64,000 nucleotides of DNA from Bacillota bacterium (GCA_023412215.1 JAEYNX010000020.1:62001-126000), one strand, 5' to 3'. Shown: positions 24,791 through 33,588, counted from the first letter of the stretch. Translations and numbers: made by a program. Notes: a model not told the origin generated them from the sequence alone.

Positions 24791-25717
24791 TTATTTGGCG
24801 GTGGAACCGTTCTTGAGCACATATTCCTTGAGATAGCCCTCGCGCACGCCGGTGCGGCTGATGGACGCCGTTTTGCACCCCACCGTTTCGGCGAGCAGCG
24901 TAAAGGCGATAAGCCCCGGCACGATGGTGTGGATGCGCTCGGGCGACACCCGCAGGATGCTGCGGATGGCCGACTTCTTTTTGTGGGTGGCATAGTACAG
25001 CAGCTTGGGGTAGTCCTCGGTGTTAAAGGTATAGCCCTGCAGGCTGTCCTCCTCCCGCACGTTTAACTCCCGGTGCAGTCGGGCGATGGCGCGCGCCGTG
25101 CCGCCGATAAGCAGCAGGTGCTCGGCACTTTCGGGCAGCCAGTCTACAAACGCGAACTGCTTTTTTACAAACTCGGTAATCTGGGCAAACTCCTCCTTGC
25201 CGGGCAGCACCTTGGAAACAAAGCGCTTGTACAGGTTTAAGCTGCCAAAGGAAAGGCTCACCGCGTTTTCGATCTCGCCGTTACGGTAGCGCACCAGCTC
25301 GGTGCTGCCACCGCCCATATCCACCATCAACCCCTCGGTAATGCCCTCGGGGTGGTAGGCCCCCAGAAAGTCGAGCCGGGCCTCCTCCTCGCCGCTGATG
25401 ATCTGGATGTGCACGTCCGTGGCATCCGCCACCTTGGCCACGATCTCTTCGGCGTTTTTGATGCTGCGCAGCCCGGCGGTGCCGAAGCAGTGCACCGACT
25501 CGGCGCCGATGGCGCGGGAGGTTTCGCAAAAGGTTTTCATCGTTTCGGTCACGCGCAGGATGCCGTCGGGGGAGAGGATGCCCTTCTCGGCGTAGCCGAT
25601 TAAGCCGATCATCTCCTTCTCGCTTAAAATCTGATGGTACTTCCCGTCCTCCGCGTCAAAAACCGACATGCGTATGGTGTTGGAGCCGAGGTCGATTACC
25701 GAGTATCTCATGATCAT
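24791..25717 (-). CDS. ppx: Exopolyphosphatase (Ppx/GppA family)
   Basis: About 308 residues; several ATGs stand in tandem (25720, 25717, 25711) and GGAACGGA lies upstream, so the exact start is open by three residues. The actin-like ATPase fold is shown by YSVIDLGSNTIRMSV at the N-terminus, the phosphate loop GLMVDMGGGSTELVRY near 140, and GGTARAIARLHR near 210. Length matches the short two-domain form. It removes terminal phosphate from polyphosphate or acts on pppGpp. It lies 34 bases before ppk, making a synthesis/degradation pair. Confidence 0.94.
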   Translation of the reverse strand: MIMRYSVIDLGSNTIRMSVFDAEDGKYHQILSEKEMIGLIGYAEKGILSPDGILRVTETMKTFCETSRAIGAESVHCFGTAGLRSIKNAEEIVAKVADATDVHIQIISGEEEARLDFLGAYHPEGITEGLMVDMGGGSTELVRYRNGEIENAVSLSFGSLNLYKRFVSKVLPGKEEFAQITEFVKKQFAFVDWLPESAEHLLLIGGTARAIARLHRELNVREEDSLQGYTFNTEDYPKLLYYATHKKKSAIRSILRVSPERIHTIVPGLIAFTLLAETVGCKTASISRTGVREGYLKEYVLKNGSTAK

Positions 25718-26137
25718 CATCGTCCGTTCCGCCGCTGTGCGCGGCAAATTTATTTATCAACATGGCTTGATTGAAGGGCAGTGATCGGTCCTTCCCGCCG
25801 CCGGGCACAGAAAAAACCGGCAGGCAGCCAAAATAGGCAATAAAATCTCACCATAACTATAGCAAATGAAAAATCTTCCTACCATCAATTTCATGTAAAA
25901 TTATCACCGCAAAACAGTGAGTGGTTTTACCTTAAGAATACCGGAATATGTTTAACCTAACAGTAGTTTACTTGTGCTTTTGTGCCTGAAATGGTACAGT
26001 AAATCAGAAGAAACGGCAAACCGCGTTTTCTGTTCACAGTTCATCGACTTTAAACACCGCTTTCGACAATTTTACAATTCCAGTTAGAACAACAACGCAG
26101 CGAACAGGATCATACCGCGAGAGGAGCCCGTTTCGCC
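25718..26137. other. Intergenic region without recognised gene
   Basis: 420 bases between the divergent ppx start and the pilin remnant. GC-rich near ppx, AT-rich from about 25845. I see no clear ORF, tRNA or strong hairpin. A ribosome site (GAGAGGAG) begins at 26119. Confidence 0.5.
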
Positions 26138-26433
26138 ATGCCCTTTTTCAAGCAGTGCCGCGCCTCCCTGTGCAAGGCACATAACCGCGGCTTTACCGTC
26201 ATAGAGCTGATTGCCACCATTGCTATTATATCCATTCTTTTGTCGCTTTTACTGGTCGGTACCGGCGGTTTTATCCAGGATGCCCGCCGCGCCTTTCTCA
26301 TACAGCCCCGTCCTATAGCGTAGAGATTACGGGCAGTCGCCTTATCTTCAAGGCCCAGACGGCTGTACGACTATTGCGAAAAACCGCGGGGATAGCGCGG
26401 CGCGTTCTACTAAAACAAGGGAAAAATAGCTAG
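26138..26433 (+). pseudogene. Type IV pilin/pseudopilin-like gene, frameshifted remnant
   Basis: The first frame gives a basic leader and the prepilin cleavage motif: KAHNRGFTVIELIATIAI with the invariant Glu at +5 after Gly-Phe, followed by a hydrophobic helix ending LLVGTGGFIQDARRAFL, then a TAG at 26321. A second frame, offset by two bases, continues with YSVEITGSRLIFKAQTAVRL to a stop at 26433, in the style of a pseudopilin C-terminus. The combined length (under 100 residues) is shorter than a normal pilin, so a deletion is likely too. GAGAGGAG stands before the ATG. No other pilus genes are near. Confidence 0.6.
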
Positions 26434-26459
26434 GGGGGCGCGCCAAGCGCCCCCCTAGC
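26429..26459. repeat. GC-rich 12-bp hairpin
   Basis: GCTAGGGGGGCG and CGCCCCCCTAGC pair perfectly around a 7-base loop, with no T run on either side. A terminator role is doubtful. Confidence 0.6.
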
Positions 26460-26612
26460 GTCAAAACTCCCCCTTTCGCGCAAGAAGCCTAGTAATACAT
26501 AAGGTCTTGGGCGCGAGAGGGGGCAGGGGGGTGAGCATTACACTTTGATACACGCTGGTTGATATCTGTTACTCCAAGCGGATAAATCAATGTATATCAT
26601 TGGGAATATTAC

Positions 26613-26653
26613 TTGACTTATCGTAGTAATCTGCTATAATAGAATTACTACGA
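26613..26653 (+). promoter_or_regulatory. Promoter and operator of padR
   Basis: TTGACT (26613-26618) and TATAAT (26635-26640), 16 bases apart. The -10 is bracketed by the perfect 10-bp inverted repeat TCGTAGTAAT (26621-26630) and ATTACTACGA (26644-26653), the expected placement for a PadR autorepressor. Confidence 0.8.
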
Positions 26654-26679
26654 CGAATGAAGTAATGTGAGGTGAGGGT

Positions 26680-27015
26680 GTGAACAGTGAGGCGCTCAAG
26701 GGCTATAACGACCTCATGATACTGTTTTTGCTGTTGGAGAAAGACTCCTACGGCTACGAGCTCTCGCGCCGGATACGCGAACTGACGGGCCAGCAGTATG
26801 CCATGAAGGAGACCACCCTCTACTCGGTCTTTGACCGGCTGGAGAGAACGGGGTATATCGAAAGCTATTACGGTACCGAAACCTTCGGCAAAAGGCGCAC
26901 CTACTACCGTCTTACCCCCGAGGGCAGAGCCTATTATTTTAAACGCTGCGCCGAGTGGAGAGAGACCGTGGCAATCGTCGGCTGCTTTATTGCGGACGAT
27001 ATAAAGGAGGAGTAG
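26680..27015 (+). CDS. PadR-family transcriptional regulator
   Basis: 111 residues, GTG start with GAGGTGAGG just upstream. Winged helix: LLLEKDSYGYELSRRIRELT, then MKETTLYSVFDRLERTGYIE and the wing KRRTYYRLTPEGRAY; a short C-terminal dimerisation helix follows. PadR proteins repress membrane-stress or transporter genes. The next gene begins two bases after the stop with its ribosome site inside this gene, so the two are coupled. The promoter contains a matching inverted repeat. Confidence 0.93.
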   Translation: MNSEALKGYNDLMILFLLLEKDSYGYELSRRIRELTGQQYAMKETTLYSVFDRLERTGYIESYYGTETFGKRRTYYRLTPEGRAYYFKRCAEWRETVAIVGCFIADDIKEE

Positions 27016-27017
27016 AG

Positions 27018-27659
27018 ATGGAGCGTATCAAGACGCACCTTGACGGGATGTTCAAGGAGCTGCCCCGCAACGGGGCGGCCGAGCGCATCAAGGCCGAGAT
27101 GCTCGAGAACCTGCAGGAACGGTATGAGGAGCTGCTCGCCCAAACCGGCAGCGCCGAGGAGGCCGAGCGGCAGGTAATCGCCGAAATCGGCACGGCGGAG
27201 GAGATACGGGAGGCCATCCTCTTGGCGTCGCCCAAACAGCGCCGGATTTTCACGGTAATGGAGATTATTGCGTTAGCGTTATCGGTGGGCTTTGTAATCT
27301 TTGAAAGTGCCACCCATGCCTATTTTGCAAGAAGCTTTAACCTGTGGCCACGGCTTATACGGGTGTATTATGTACAGCCGCTATTCTATTTTACAGGTGC
27401 TTGGGTAGGGGCAAAGGCGCTGGATTACTTCATGAGGCCCAAGGGCTTTGCAATACAAAATAAACGATTGCGCAGGGCCTTTTTCATAGCGAGTATTGCG
27501 GTTTTAAGCTTGTTCGGAGCCATCATGCTGGTGGATCTTTTAAACCATATCTTTAGCATTGGCAATTTTATTCCCCTGCAGTTGTATTTTCTTTTTTGGC
27601 AGAACAGTTACCTCTTTGCCATCACTTCGGTGTTTCTTTATTTGGGTAAAAAGCGATAG
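27018..27659 (+). CDS. HAAS-domain membrane protein (DUF1700-like)
   Basis: 213 residues. The first 75 form the helical HAAS domain typical of PadR partners: MERIKTHLDGMFKELPRNGA, then YEELLAQTGSAEEAERQVIA. Four hydrophobic segments follow at about 82-100, 115-135, 155-178 and 188-208. HAAS proteins are thought to be envelope-stress or signalling partners of the PadR repressor. AAAGGAGG overlaps the padR stop. The second half is more AT-rich than the first. Confidence 0.8.
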   Translation: MERIKTHLDGMFKELPRNGAAERIKAEMLENLQERYEELLAQTGSAEEAERQVIAEIGTAEEIREAILLASPKQRRIFTVMEIIALALSVGFVIFESATHAYFARSFNLWPRLIRVYYVQPLFYFTGAWVGAKALDYFMRPKGFAIQNKRLRRAFFIASIAVLSLFGAIMLVDLLNHIFSIGNFIPLQLYFLFWQNSYLFAITSVFLYLGKKR

Positions 27660-27730
27660 CAGGGGTGTGTTACGCCCTCGGAACGGTCTCGGCCGTTCTG
27701 AGAGGCGAGAACATCAACCAACAGTACAGC

Positions 27731-27765
27731 AAAGCAGAGGGCGGAAAACTCCGCCCTCTGCTTTT
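27731..27765. terminator. Terminator between padR operon and glyS
   Basis: AAAGCAGAGGGCGGA-AAAC-TCCGCCCTCTGCTTT, a perfect 15-bp stem followed by TTATAT on the plus strand. It lies between the two converging stops and can serve both. Confidence 0.85.
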
Positions 27766-27781
27766 ATATATGCATTCAGTT

Positions 27782-29161
27782 TTAGAATACAAGCCTTGCG
27801 CTGATATACTCCGTAAGCTTGTCGATGGCCACGCGCTCCTGCGCCATGGTGTCGCGGTCGCGCACCGTTACGCAGCGGTCGGTTTCGCTCTCAAAGTCGT
27901 AGGTGATGCAGAAGGGGGTGCCGATCTCATCCTGCCTGCGGTAACGCTTGCCGATCGAGCCCGCGTCGTCGTAATCGGTCATGAAATTCTTGGCGAGCAT
28001 CTCGCGCACCTGCTCGGCGGAGTCATTCAGCTTTTTCGAGAGCGGCAGCACGCACGCCTTGATGGGTGCGAGCGCCGGATGCAGCCTTAACACCACGCGG
28101 GTGTCCTTCTCGTCGAGCTGTTCCTCGTCGTAGGCGTCGCACAAGAAGGCGAGCACCACGCGGTCGGCGCCCAGCGAGGGCTCTATCACGTAGGGAACGT
28201 ACTTCTCGTTGGTTTCGGGGTCGAAGTACTCAAGGCTCTTGCCCGAGTGGTTCTGGTGCTGCAGCAGGTCGTAGTCGGTTCTGTCGGCAATGCCCCACAG
28301 CTCGCCCCAGCCAAACGGGAACATGAACTCAAAGTCGGTGGTCGCCTTGGAGTAGAAGGCGAGCTCCTCCTGCTCGTGGTCGCGCAGGCGCAGGTTCTGC
28401 TCCTTGAGGCCAAGGTTTAAGAGCCAGTTCTTGCAATAATCCTTCCAGTATCTAAACCATTCAAGGTCGGTGCCCGGGCGGCAGAAGAACTCGAGCTCCA
28501 TCTGCTCAAACTCGCGGATGCGGAAGATGAAGTTGCCGGGGGTAATCTCGTTTCTGAACGACTTGCCCACCTGTGCCACGCCAAACGGCACCTTCTTGCG
28601 GGTGGTGCGCTGGATGTTCGCGAAGTTTACGAAGATGCCCTGCGCCGTTTCGGGGCGAAGGTAGATCTCGTTCTTGCTGTCCTCGGTGATGCCCTGAAAG
28701 GTTTTAAACATCAGGTTAAACTTGCGGATATCGGTAAAATTCTTGCCGCCGCAGTTCGGGCACACGATGCCGTGCTCGGCGATGTACTGCTGCAGCTGCT
28801 CGTTGCTCCAGCCGTCGGCGGGGGTGCTGGTTACGTCCTCCACCAGCTTATCGGCGCGGTGGCGGGTTTTGCAGTCGCGGCAATCCATCAATGGGTCGGA
28901 GAAGCCGCCCACATGGCCGGAGGCCACCCACACCTCGGGGTTCATCAAAATGGCGCTGTCTAAGCCCACGTTGTATTTCGACTCCTGCACGAACTTTTTA
29001 ATCCATGCCTTTTTCACGTTGTTTTTAAGCTCCACGCCGAGCGGGCCGTAATCCCAGGAGTTTGCGAGGCCGCCGTAAATCTCGCTGCCCGCGTATACAA
29101 AGCCCCTGTTTTTGCACAGGGCCACTATTTTATCCATCGTCTTTTGCTCATTTGAAAGCAT
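27782..29161 (-). CDS. glyS: Glycyl-tRNA synthetase, single-subunit dimeric type
   Basis: 459 residues, a typical length for the bacterial homodimeric class II enzyme. Features: the N-terminal catalytic start CKNRGFVYAGSEIYGGLANS WDYGP (split here); zinc-ribbon-like cysteines CRDCKTRHRAD and CPNCGGK; motif 2 FRNEITPGNFIFRIREFEQM; motif 3 GADRVVLAFLCDAY; and an anticodon-binding domain from about 355. It charges tRNA-Gly. The ATG start is used; the upstream region is too short for a T-box leader. Monocistronic. Confidence 0.97.
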   Translation of the reverse strand: MLSNEQKTMDKIVALCKNRGFVYAGSEIYGGLANSWDYGPLGVELKNNVKKAWIKKFVQESKYNVGLDSAILMNPEVWVASGHVGGFSDPLMDCRDCKTRHRADKLVEDVTSTPADGWSNEQLQQYIAEHGIVCPNCGGKNFTDIRKFNLMFKTFQGITEDSKNEIYLRPETAQGIFVNFANIQRTTRKKVPFGVAQVGKSFRNEITPGNFIFRIREFEQMELEFFCRPGTDLEWFRYWKDYCKNWLLNLGLKEQNLRLRDHEQEELAFYSKATTDFEFMFPFGWGELWGIADRTDYDLLQHQNHSGKSLEYFDPETNEKYVPYVIEPSLGADRVVLAFLCDAYDEEQLDEKDTRVVLRLHPALAPIKACVLPLSKKLNDSAEQVREMLAKNFMTDYDDAGSIGKRYRRQDEIGTPFCITYDFESETDRCVTVRDRDTMAQERVAIDKLTEYISARLVF

Positions 29162-29367
29162 AGCGCAACCACCATTCCGTTCATCATTTTTTACACATAG
29201 TTAATTCTATGACAGTGGGAGGTGGATGTCAAGAAGTTTCGGCGGGAGCTTTTTATTGAGAAGGTGGAGTGCCTACGACGGCAACAGAAGATATGATTAA
29301 TAATTTAAAACTTATTATGCCAATTTTTTATCCATATATGTAATTACAAAAAATTACATAGGAATAG

Positions 29368-29396
29368 TTGACATAATTTTGAATCAGTGATAAAAT
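29368..29396 (+). promoter_or_regulatory. Promoter of the secreted-protein/ABC locus
   Basis: TTGACA and TAAAAT separated by 17 bases, about 95 bases before the first start. ATTACAAAAAA occurs both upstream (about 29343) and over the -10 (about 29395). A second TATAAT at about 29463 lacks a good -35. No gene lies in 29162-29490. Confidence 0.65.
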
Positions 29397-29490
29397 TACA
29401 AAAAACAACATTAATAATATTTTGCACCAATTTCTTTTGCGAATCCAATGCGAGTTAAGGATATAATACAAATTTTAAGGGGGTTTAGGC

Positions 29491-29910
29491 ATGAAAAAGG
29501 TAAAAAAACTGTCGGTTATTATCATTGCCATTTTAGCTGTAGTGGTATTCAGCATCCCAGTAATGGCAGCTAATGCAGGGATATTGAATAGTGGCTTTGA
29601 TTTTGATCTTGGCCCGGGCGAAGACGAATTTTCAGAAGCAGCATCTAAATCAGCAGGAACCAGCTATGCTGATGTAGATGTAACTCAATTCATCAGCTCC
29701 TACTCACGTGACAATATGAGCTTCAGGGTATATAGAACTCGTGGTACATCTTATCCTCTTTCTGAAACCAGAACTGTAAATAATACTTACTACTTTAGTT
29801 TAGCTTATACTTCAACTGGAGCTTCCTATTCGGAGGATACATATCTACGAGGGTATGGTTCATCCGCTAATTACGATTCGGTTTGGGCTTACGGCAGCTG
29901 GTGGGCATAA
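29491..29910 (+). CDS. Small secreted protein, putative peptide/effector of the adjacent ABC locus
   Basis: 139 residues. A Sec signal peptide is clear: KKVKKLSVIIIAILAVVVFS, with cleavage near VMAANAG (about residue 29). The mature part is acidic at first (LGPGEDEFSEAAS) and then rich in Tyr, Ser, Thr and Gly with alternating patterns (RTRGTSYPLSETRTVNNTYY, SAYWAYGSW-like end), as expected of a small beta-sandwich; there is no cysteine. AAGGGGG precedes the ATG. It is the first gene of an AT-rich cluster with a lipoprotein and an ABC transporter 67 bases on. The family is not recognised; a lactococcin-972-like bacteriocin is one possibility, not demonstrated. Confidence 0.7.
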   Translation: MKKVKKLSVIIIAILAVVVFSIPVMAANAGILNSGFDFDLGPGEDEFSEAASKSAGTSYADVDVTQFISSYSRDNMSFRVYRTRGTSYPLSETRTVNNTYYFSLAYTSTGASYSEDTYLRGYGSSANYDSVWAYGSWWA

Positions 29911-30000
29911 AGGTATAAAGTAAATGATAGCGGCTTATTCGCGGCCGCTTCTTTTCTAAATACACATCCGTACCGCTTGGTGCAGAAAGGAAACTCTAGC

Positions 30001-31248
30001 GTGAAAAGGAAAATTGTGTGGGGTATATTATATACGTCGTGTCTTATCATCGCCCTTGGGCTGTGCTCCTGTACGACGGAGGAACGTCTGCATCCTACAA
30101 GCAGCGCCGCCGTTTCCGAAGGGCAAACATCTTCCATCGCTGTTACTTCCTCAGAACCCAGACAGGGTGGCGACACTGATACCTTCCGCCGTAAGGTGAA
30201 CGAGTATCTGGATTTTGACGCGGATGTTTTCATCCCTAGCCAAACAAAATACGGCCTATATCGCACGTCCCTTTTGAAATTTGATACAAATAAGGCAAAA
30301 GAGGCGTTTTGGGGGAACACTGAAGTATCTGTTGAGAAGCCATATTCCGACAGTATCTATTTTATTGATGCCGCAACTGGAAAAGGCGTTTACATTAATG
30401 ATAATAATCTTAATTATACTACTAGATCGCTTTACACCTCACTGGTTAATCTCAACCTTGGTAACAAAGATTGGAATAATAATAGCGCATATTTGAATAG
30501 GGACTTATCTTTTATGAGCCGTGAAAAGGCGGTAACACTTCTGAATGAAAAGTTAGGCCTTTTTACATCTTTAAAAATAAATGCTATTTCCGCTGATATC
30601 TATTCATTTACCAATGAAAATCTTAGAGAAATCAATGATGTTGCAATATCTTCTTATCAGGAAAGGCTTAAGACAGCAGAAGCACAGGGGCTTAAAGACA
30701 GAATACAGAGCGAATTACAAGTACGGTCAGTCTATAAGACTGAACTGGAAAAGGATGAAAGCAAACAGTGCTATTATATTATGGCAAAGCTTACCTATGA
30801 TATGGTTCCTATCTATAACAGTATCGTTAATTTTGATGCATTACCGAGCAGCGTTGATGAAAGCTCAACTTTACTCCCGCCATCTTTTGTTGGTATTATA
30901 TCCGATGATGGAATTGAATCATTCACACTAAGTAACAATATTCAAGTCGAAGAGCCGCTGAGTACATATGAATATAGTAACCTTATACCGCTGGAGAAAG
31001 CCATTGAGCTATTCGAAAACAAGTACAGTCAGATCGTGGCTAAAACCACAGTTAAATCCATATCTCTTTCATATCTGTACAAGCCGGTTGATTTTTCAAA
31101 AGAGCATCGGGATGATTATGTTTTGGCACCTGTTTGGATATTTGAAGGCAGGCAAACGCCTGTCGATGCAGATGCAACCGATACATTTCCTCCGAGAGAA
31201 CAATTTACCGCTTTTATTGACGCGGTTTCAGGTGAAGAAATCGTTTAA
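30001..31248 (+). CDS. Lipoprotein of unknown function in the ABC locus
   Basis: 415 residues from the GTG at 30001 (GAAAGGA nine bases upstream). The signal peptide KRKIVWGILYTSCLIIALGL ends in a lipobox-like LCSC, so the protein is probably lipid-anchored outside. A Ser/Thr-rich linker follows (about 25-60). The body has two similar halves: FMSREKAVTLLNEKLGLF (about 170) and IPLEKAIELFENKYSQIV (about 330), each at the start of an alpha/beta unit. It ends APVWIFEGRQ and FIDAVSGEEIV, a PepSY/YycI-like terminus. Its place suggests a partner or immunity component of the secreted protein; this is inference. Confidence 0.7.
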   Translation: MKRKIVWGILYTSCLIIALGLCSCTTEERLHPTSSAAVSEGQTSSIAVTSSEPRQGGDTDTFRRKVNEYLDFDADVFIPSQTKYGLYRTSLLKFDTNKAKEAFWGNTEVSVEKPYSDSIYFIDAATGKGVYINDNNLNYTTRSLYTSLVNLNLGNKDWNNNSAYLNRDLSFMSREKAVTLLNEKLGLFTSLKINAISADIYSFTNENLREINDVAISSYQERLKTAEAQGLKDRIQSELQVRSVYKTELEKDESKQCYYIMAKLTYDMVPIYNSIVNFDALPSSVDESSTLLPPSFVGIISDDGIESFTLSNNIQVEEPLSTYEYSNLIPLEKAIELFENKYSQIVAKTTVKSISLSYLYKPVDFSKEHRDDYVLAPVWIFEGRQTPVDADATDTFPPREQFTAFIDAVSGEEIV

Positions 31249-31263
31249 TGGGAGTAAGAATAC

Positions 31264-32082
31264 ATGTCATTTCTAGGTACTTTGAAATCAGATTTCAGGC
31301 GCGCTGTTTTCTCATGGCATTTCCTCTTTTCAGCTTTACTTGTCGCAGTTGTATACATTTCGAGTGGATACTATGAGTTTAATTACAATTTTAAAAATAA
31401 TTATGATGTAGCCACGATGTTTAATTTTCTGCATAACGTTGGCACTTATGTAACGATGATTATTTTAAGCAGTACATTCTGTTACAGCTCGTCTTTTTGT
31501 ACCGATTGGCAGGAAAAATCAATCTTCCCATATGCAATAAGAAGTGGGCAGAAGAATTATTGTTGTTCCAAGGTCTTGTCGTGCGCATTCGCCGGTGGCA
31601 TTGCCCCTGTTCTTGGCCTATTGCTTTTTATCATTTCACTTTCTTTTTTCTTTCCGCTGTTGGACGAAAGAGGTGGATTATTTGGCAGTGCAATCGACCA
31701 AATAAATGGCACGACAAGCTATGCTTGCCTGATGCCTGTCGTTATCAGCAAAAATGGGCCGTTATATTTCTTTCTACTGCTATATTTAGTGTTTTTGGTG
31801 TGTGCGTTTTGGGCTGTAGTGGGGCTTACTGTTTCTGCTATAGTTCCAAACAAATTTGTTGCGATATTCTCACCATATCTTATTTTTTTCCTTGAAAGCT
31901 TATTTTTGCGAAACACGCCTTTGCTAAAAACATCCTCAATTATGGTTGGTAATTTTAATTTCGGTTTAGGCGTATTTGGAAACATATGCTTTGTTACGTT
32001 AATCATCGGTTTTTTGATTTTCTTACTCGGAGTATTTTTTACTTATATGGTTAAGAGGAAGTTGGCTAATGAAACGGTTTAA
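31264..32082 (+). CDS. ABC-2-type membrane protein, first permease
   Basis: 272 residues with about six membrane helices (near 17-35, 58-78, 105-130, 165-195, 200-220 and 240-265) and no ATPase motif. The amphipathic start (SFLGTLKSDFRRAVFSWHFL) and the pattern of three helices plus three resemble ABC-2 exporters. Its 3' end overlaps the next permease by 14 bases, so the two are translated together and probably form a heterodimer with the ATPase encoded at 32892. Base composition is AT-rich. The substrate is unknown. Confidence 0.78.
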   Translation: MSFLGTLKSDFRRAVFSWHFLFSALLVAVVYISSGYYEFNYNFKNNYDVATMFNFLHNVGTYVTMIILSSTFCYSSSFCTDWQEKSIFPYAIRSGQKNYCCSKVLSCAFAGGIAPVLGLLLFIISLSFFFPLLDERGGLFGSAIDQINGTTSYACLMPVVISKNGPLYFFLLLYLVFLVCAFWAVVGLTVSAIVPNKFVAIFSPYLIFFLESLFLRNTPLLKTSSIMVGNFNFGLGVFGNICFVTLIIGFLIFLLGVFFTYMVKRKLANETV

Positions 32083-32875
32083 TTCAATTAACAGTATAGC
32101 ACTCAATGAATTACTTAAATGGTACAAGTCACCCAAAATACTCATGCTGTTCTTTTTTATTATCACCATTATATATCAAGCGGCTGCGCCTGCCTTACAA
32201 GTTTCTCAACAGCTTGGATATCGCATTGCGCCCTGGGTTTACCCCATGCTGTTTTACCACTCTTATACACAACTTGTTTTAAGTTTTTCATTGATATTAT
32301 TATTTAGCAATGCCCCGTTTATTGATGTTAATCAGCGTTATATAATGATTAGGTCAGGGAAAAGAATGTGGGTAAATGCCTGCATGTGGTATATTATATT
32401 AGCCTCCGCGATATTTAACATCGTTGTTTTATTGCTTAGTATTCTTTCTATTTTACCCAATACGTTCTTAACCTTGGAGTGGGGAAAGGTAATAACCTCC
32501 ATTGCTTATCTTCCTGCATCTGCAAAAACACCCTTTTATGTAAGCAAAGCACTCATAACGACTTATTCGCCGCTTGAGGCGGTATTACATTCTTTATCAC
32601 TCCAATTCTTGTTAGATATTTTTCTTGGTGAAGTTATGTTTATTTTTAATTATCTATTTTATAAACCAATAGGGACTATTATCTCGGTTGCTGTCGTATT
32701 AAGCAGGTTGATGATTTCTGATAAATGGTCTTTTATATCTCCCGCAACAATAGCAAATTTGGATATGATTGATTCTTTACCATATTCATATTGCTTCTTC
32801 CTAATTGCTATCGGAGTATTGTGGGCCGCAGCGGTTCGAATTACTTCGAAAAGTGAAGTTGACCGGCATGTATAA
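32069..32875 (+). CDS. ABC-2-type membrane protein, second permease
   Basis: 268 residues, six predicted helices (near 25-45, 67-87, 108-135, 175-200, 205-225 and 240-258). It begins inside the end of the first permease gene; the ATG follows AAGAGGAAG. The weak similarity in layout to the upstream permease suggests a duplicated pair. It is 16 bases before the ATPase gene. Its role is transport of an unknown substrate, plausibly the small secreted protein or a toxic peptide. Confidence 0.78.
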   Translation: MKRFNSINSIALNELLKWYKSPKILMLFFFIITIIYQAAAPALQVSQQLGYRIAPWVYPMLFYHSYTQLVLSFSLILLFSNAPFIDVNQRYIMIRSGKRMWVNACMWYIILASAIFNIVVLLLSILSILPNTFLTLEWGKVITSIAYLPASAKTPFYVSKALITTYSPLEAVLHSLSLQFLLDIFLGEVMFIFNYLFYKPIGTIISVAVVLSRLMISDKWSFISPATIANLDMIDSLPYSYCFFLIAIGVLWAAAVRITSKSEVDRHV

Positions 32876-32891
32876 GAAGGAAGGATAAATC

Positions 32892-33539
32892 ATGAGTAAC
32901 ATTATTACGGTGAACAAGGTTACCAAACAATATGAGAAGATTAAGGTTCTGGATGACGTAAGCCTTACTATAGAGCAAGGGAAAATTTACGGTATTGTTG
33001 GCCGCAACGGCAGTGGAAAAACGGTGCTGTTTAAATGTATTTGTGGTTTCATTCCATTAACATTCGGCGAAATAATAGTGTATAATAAAAAAATCGGGGT
33101 TGATATTGATGTCCCTAACAATGTTGGGATAATCATAGAGACGCCGGGCTTTCTGCCAAGTTATTCAGGTATAAAGAATTTAAAACTGCTGGCTAAAATT
33201 AATAATAAAATAGGTATTAAAGAGATTATCAGTTCTTTGGGTAAAGTGGGGCTTGACCACACCATGAAAAAACCAGTTTCCCAATACTCTATGGGCATGC
33301 GCCAGCGCCTTGGCATTGCGCAAGCGATTATGGAAAACCCCGATATCCTGATACTGGACGAGCCCATGAACGGATTAGATAACGATGGCGTGGAGGATAT
33401 GAGAAAGCTGTTTCTTTCGCTGAAAGAGGAAGGAAAGACCATCCTGCTTGCAAGCCACAGCCGGGAGGATATCGATGTCTTATGCGATGTAGTATATGAA
33501 ATGGATAACGGGTACCTTATTACGAGGCAGCAAGCCTGA
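32892..33539 (+). CDS. ABC transporter ATP-binding protein
   Basis: 215 residues, a single ABC domain. Walker A is GRNGSGKTVLF (about 37-47), Q loop near IIETPGFLPSYSGIKNL, signature YSMGMRQRLGIAQAI (about 133), Walker B ILILDEPMNGLD and switch His in LLASHSRED. It is closest in style to CcmA/NatA/BcrA-type exporters. GAAGGAAGGA precedes the ATG. It would power the two ABC-2 permeases encoded directly upstream. A terminator closes the operon. Confidence 0.93.
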   Translation: MSNIITVNKVTKQYEKIKVLDDVSLTIEQGKIYGIVGRNGSGKTVLFKCICGFIPLTFGEIIVYNKKIGVDIDVPNNVGIIIETPGFLPSYSGIKNLKLLAKINNKIGIKEIISSLGKVGLDHTMKKPVSQYSMGMRQRLGIAQAIMENPDILILDEPMNGLDNDGVEDMRKLFLSLKEEGKTILLASHSREDIDVLCDVVYEMDNGYLITRQQA

Positions 33540-33550
33540 ACATAAAGCAA

Positions 33551-33588
33551 GAAGCACCCCGAAAATGCATCGTTTTCAGGGTGCTTTC
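33551..33588 (+). terminator. Terminator of the secreted-protein/ABC operon
   Basis: AAGCACCCCGAAAA pairs with TTTTCAGGGTGCTT with one C-A mismatch, followed by TCTT, about 12 bases past the ATPase stop. Confidence 0.75.

Noticed and set aside
24757..24993. N-terminal extension of PPK
   Set aside because: It overlaps ppx; the ATG at 24756 has AAGGAG and begins the known PPK N-terminus.
29162..29240. T-box leader before glyS
   Set aside because: No specifier stem or T-box sequence and too little room before the divergent locus.
29491..29910. Assignment of the secreted protein to the lactococcin 972 family
   Set aside because: Size and pattern are only loosely similar and I cannot point to shared conserved residues; left as a possibility.
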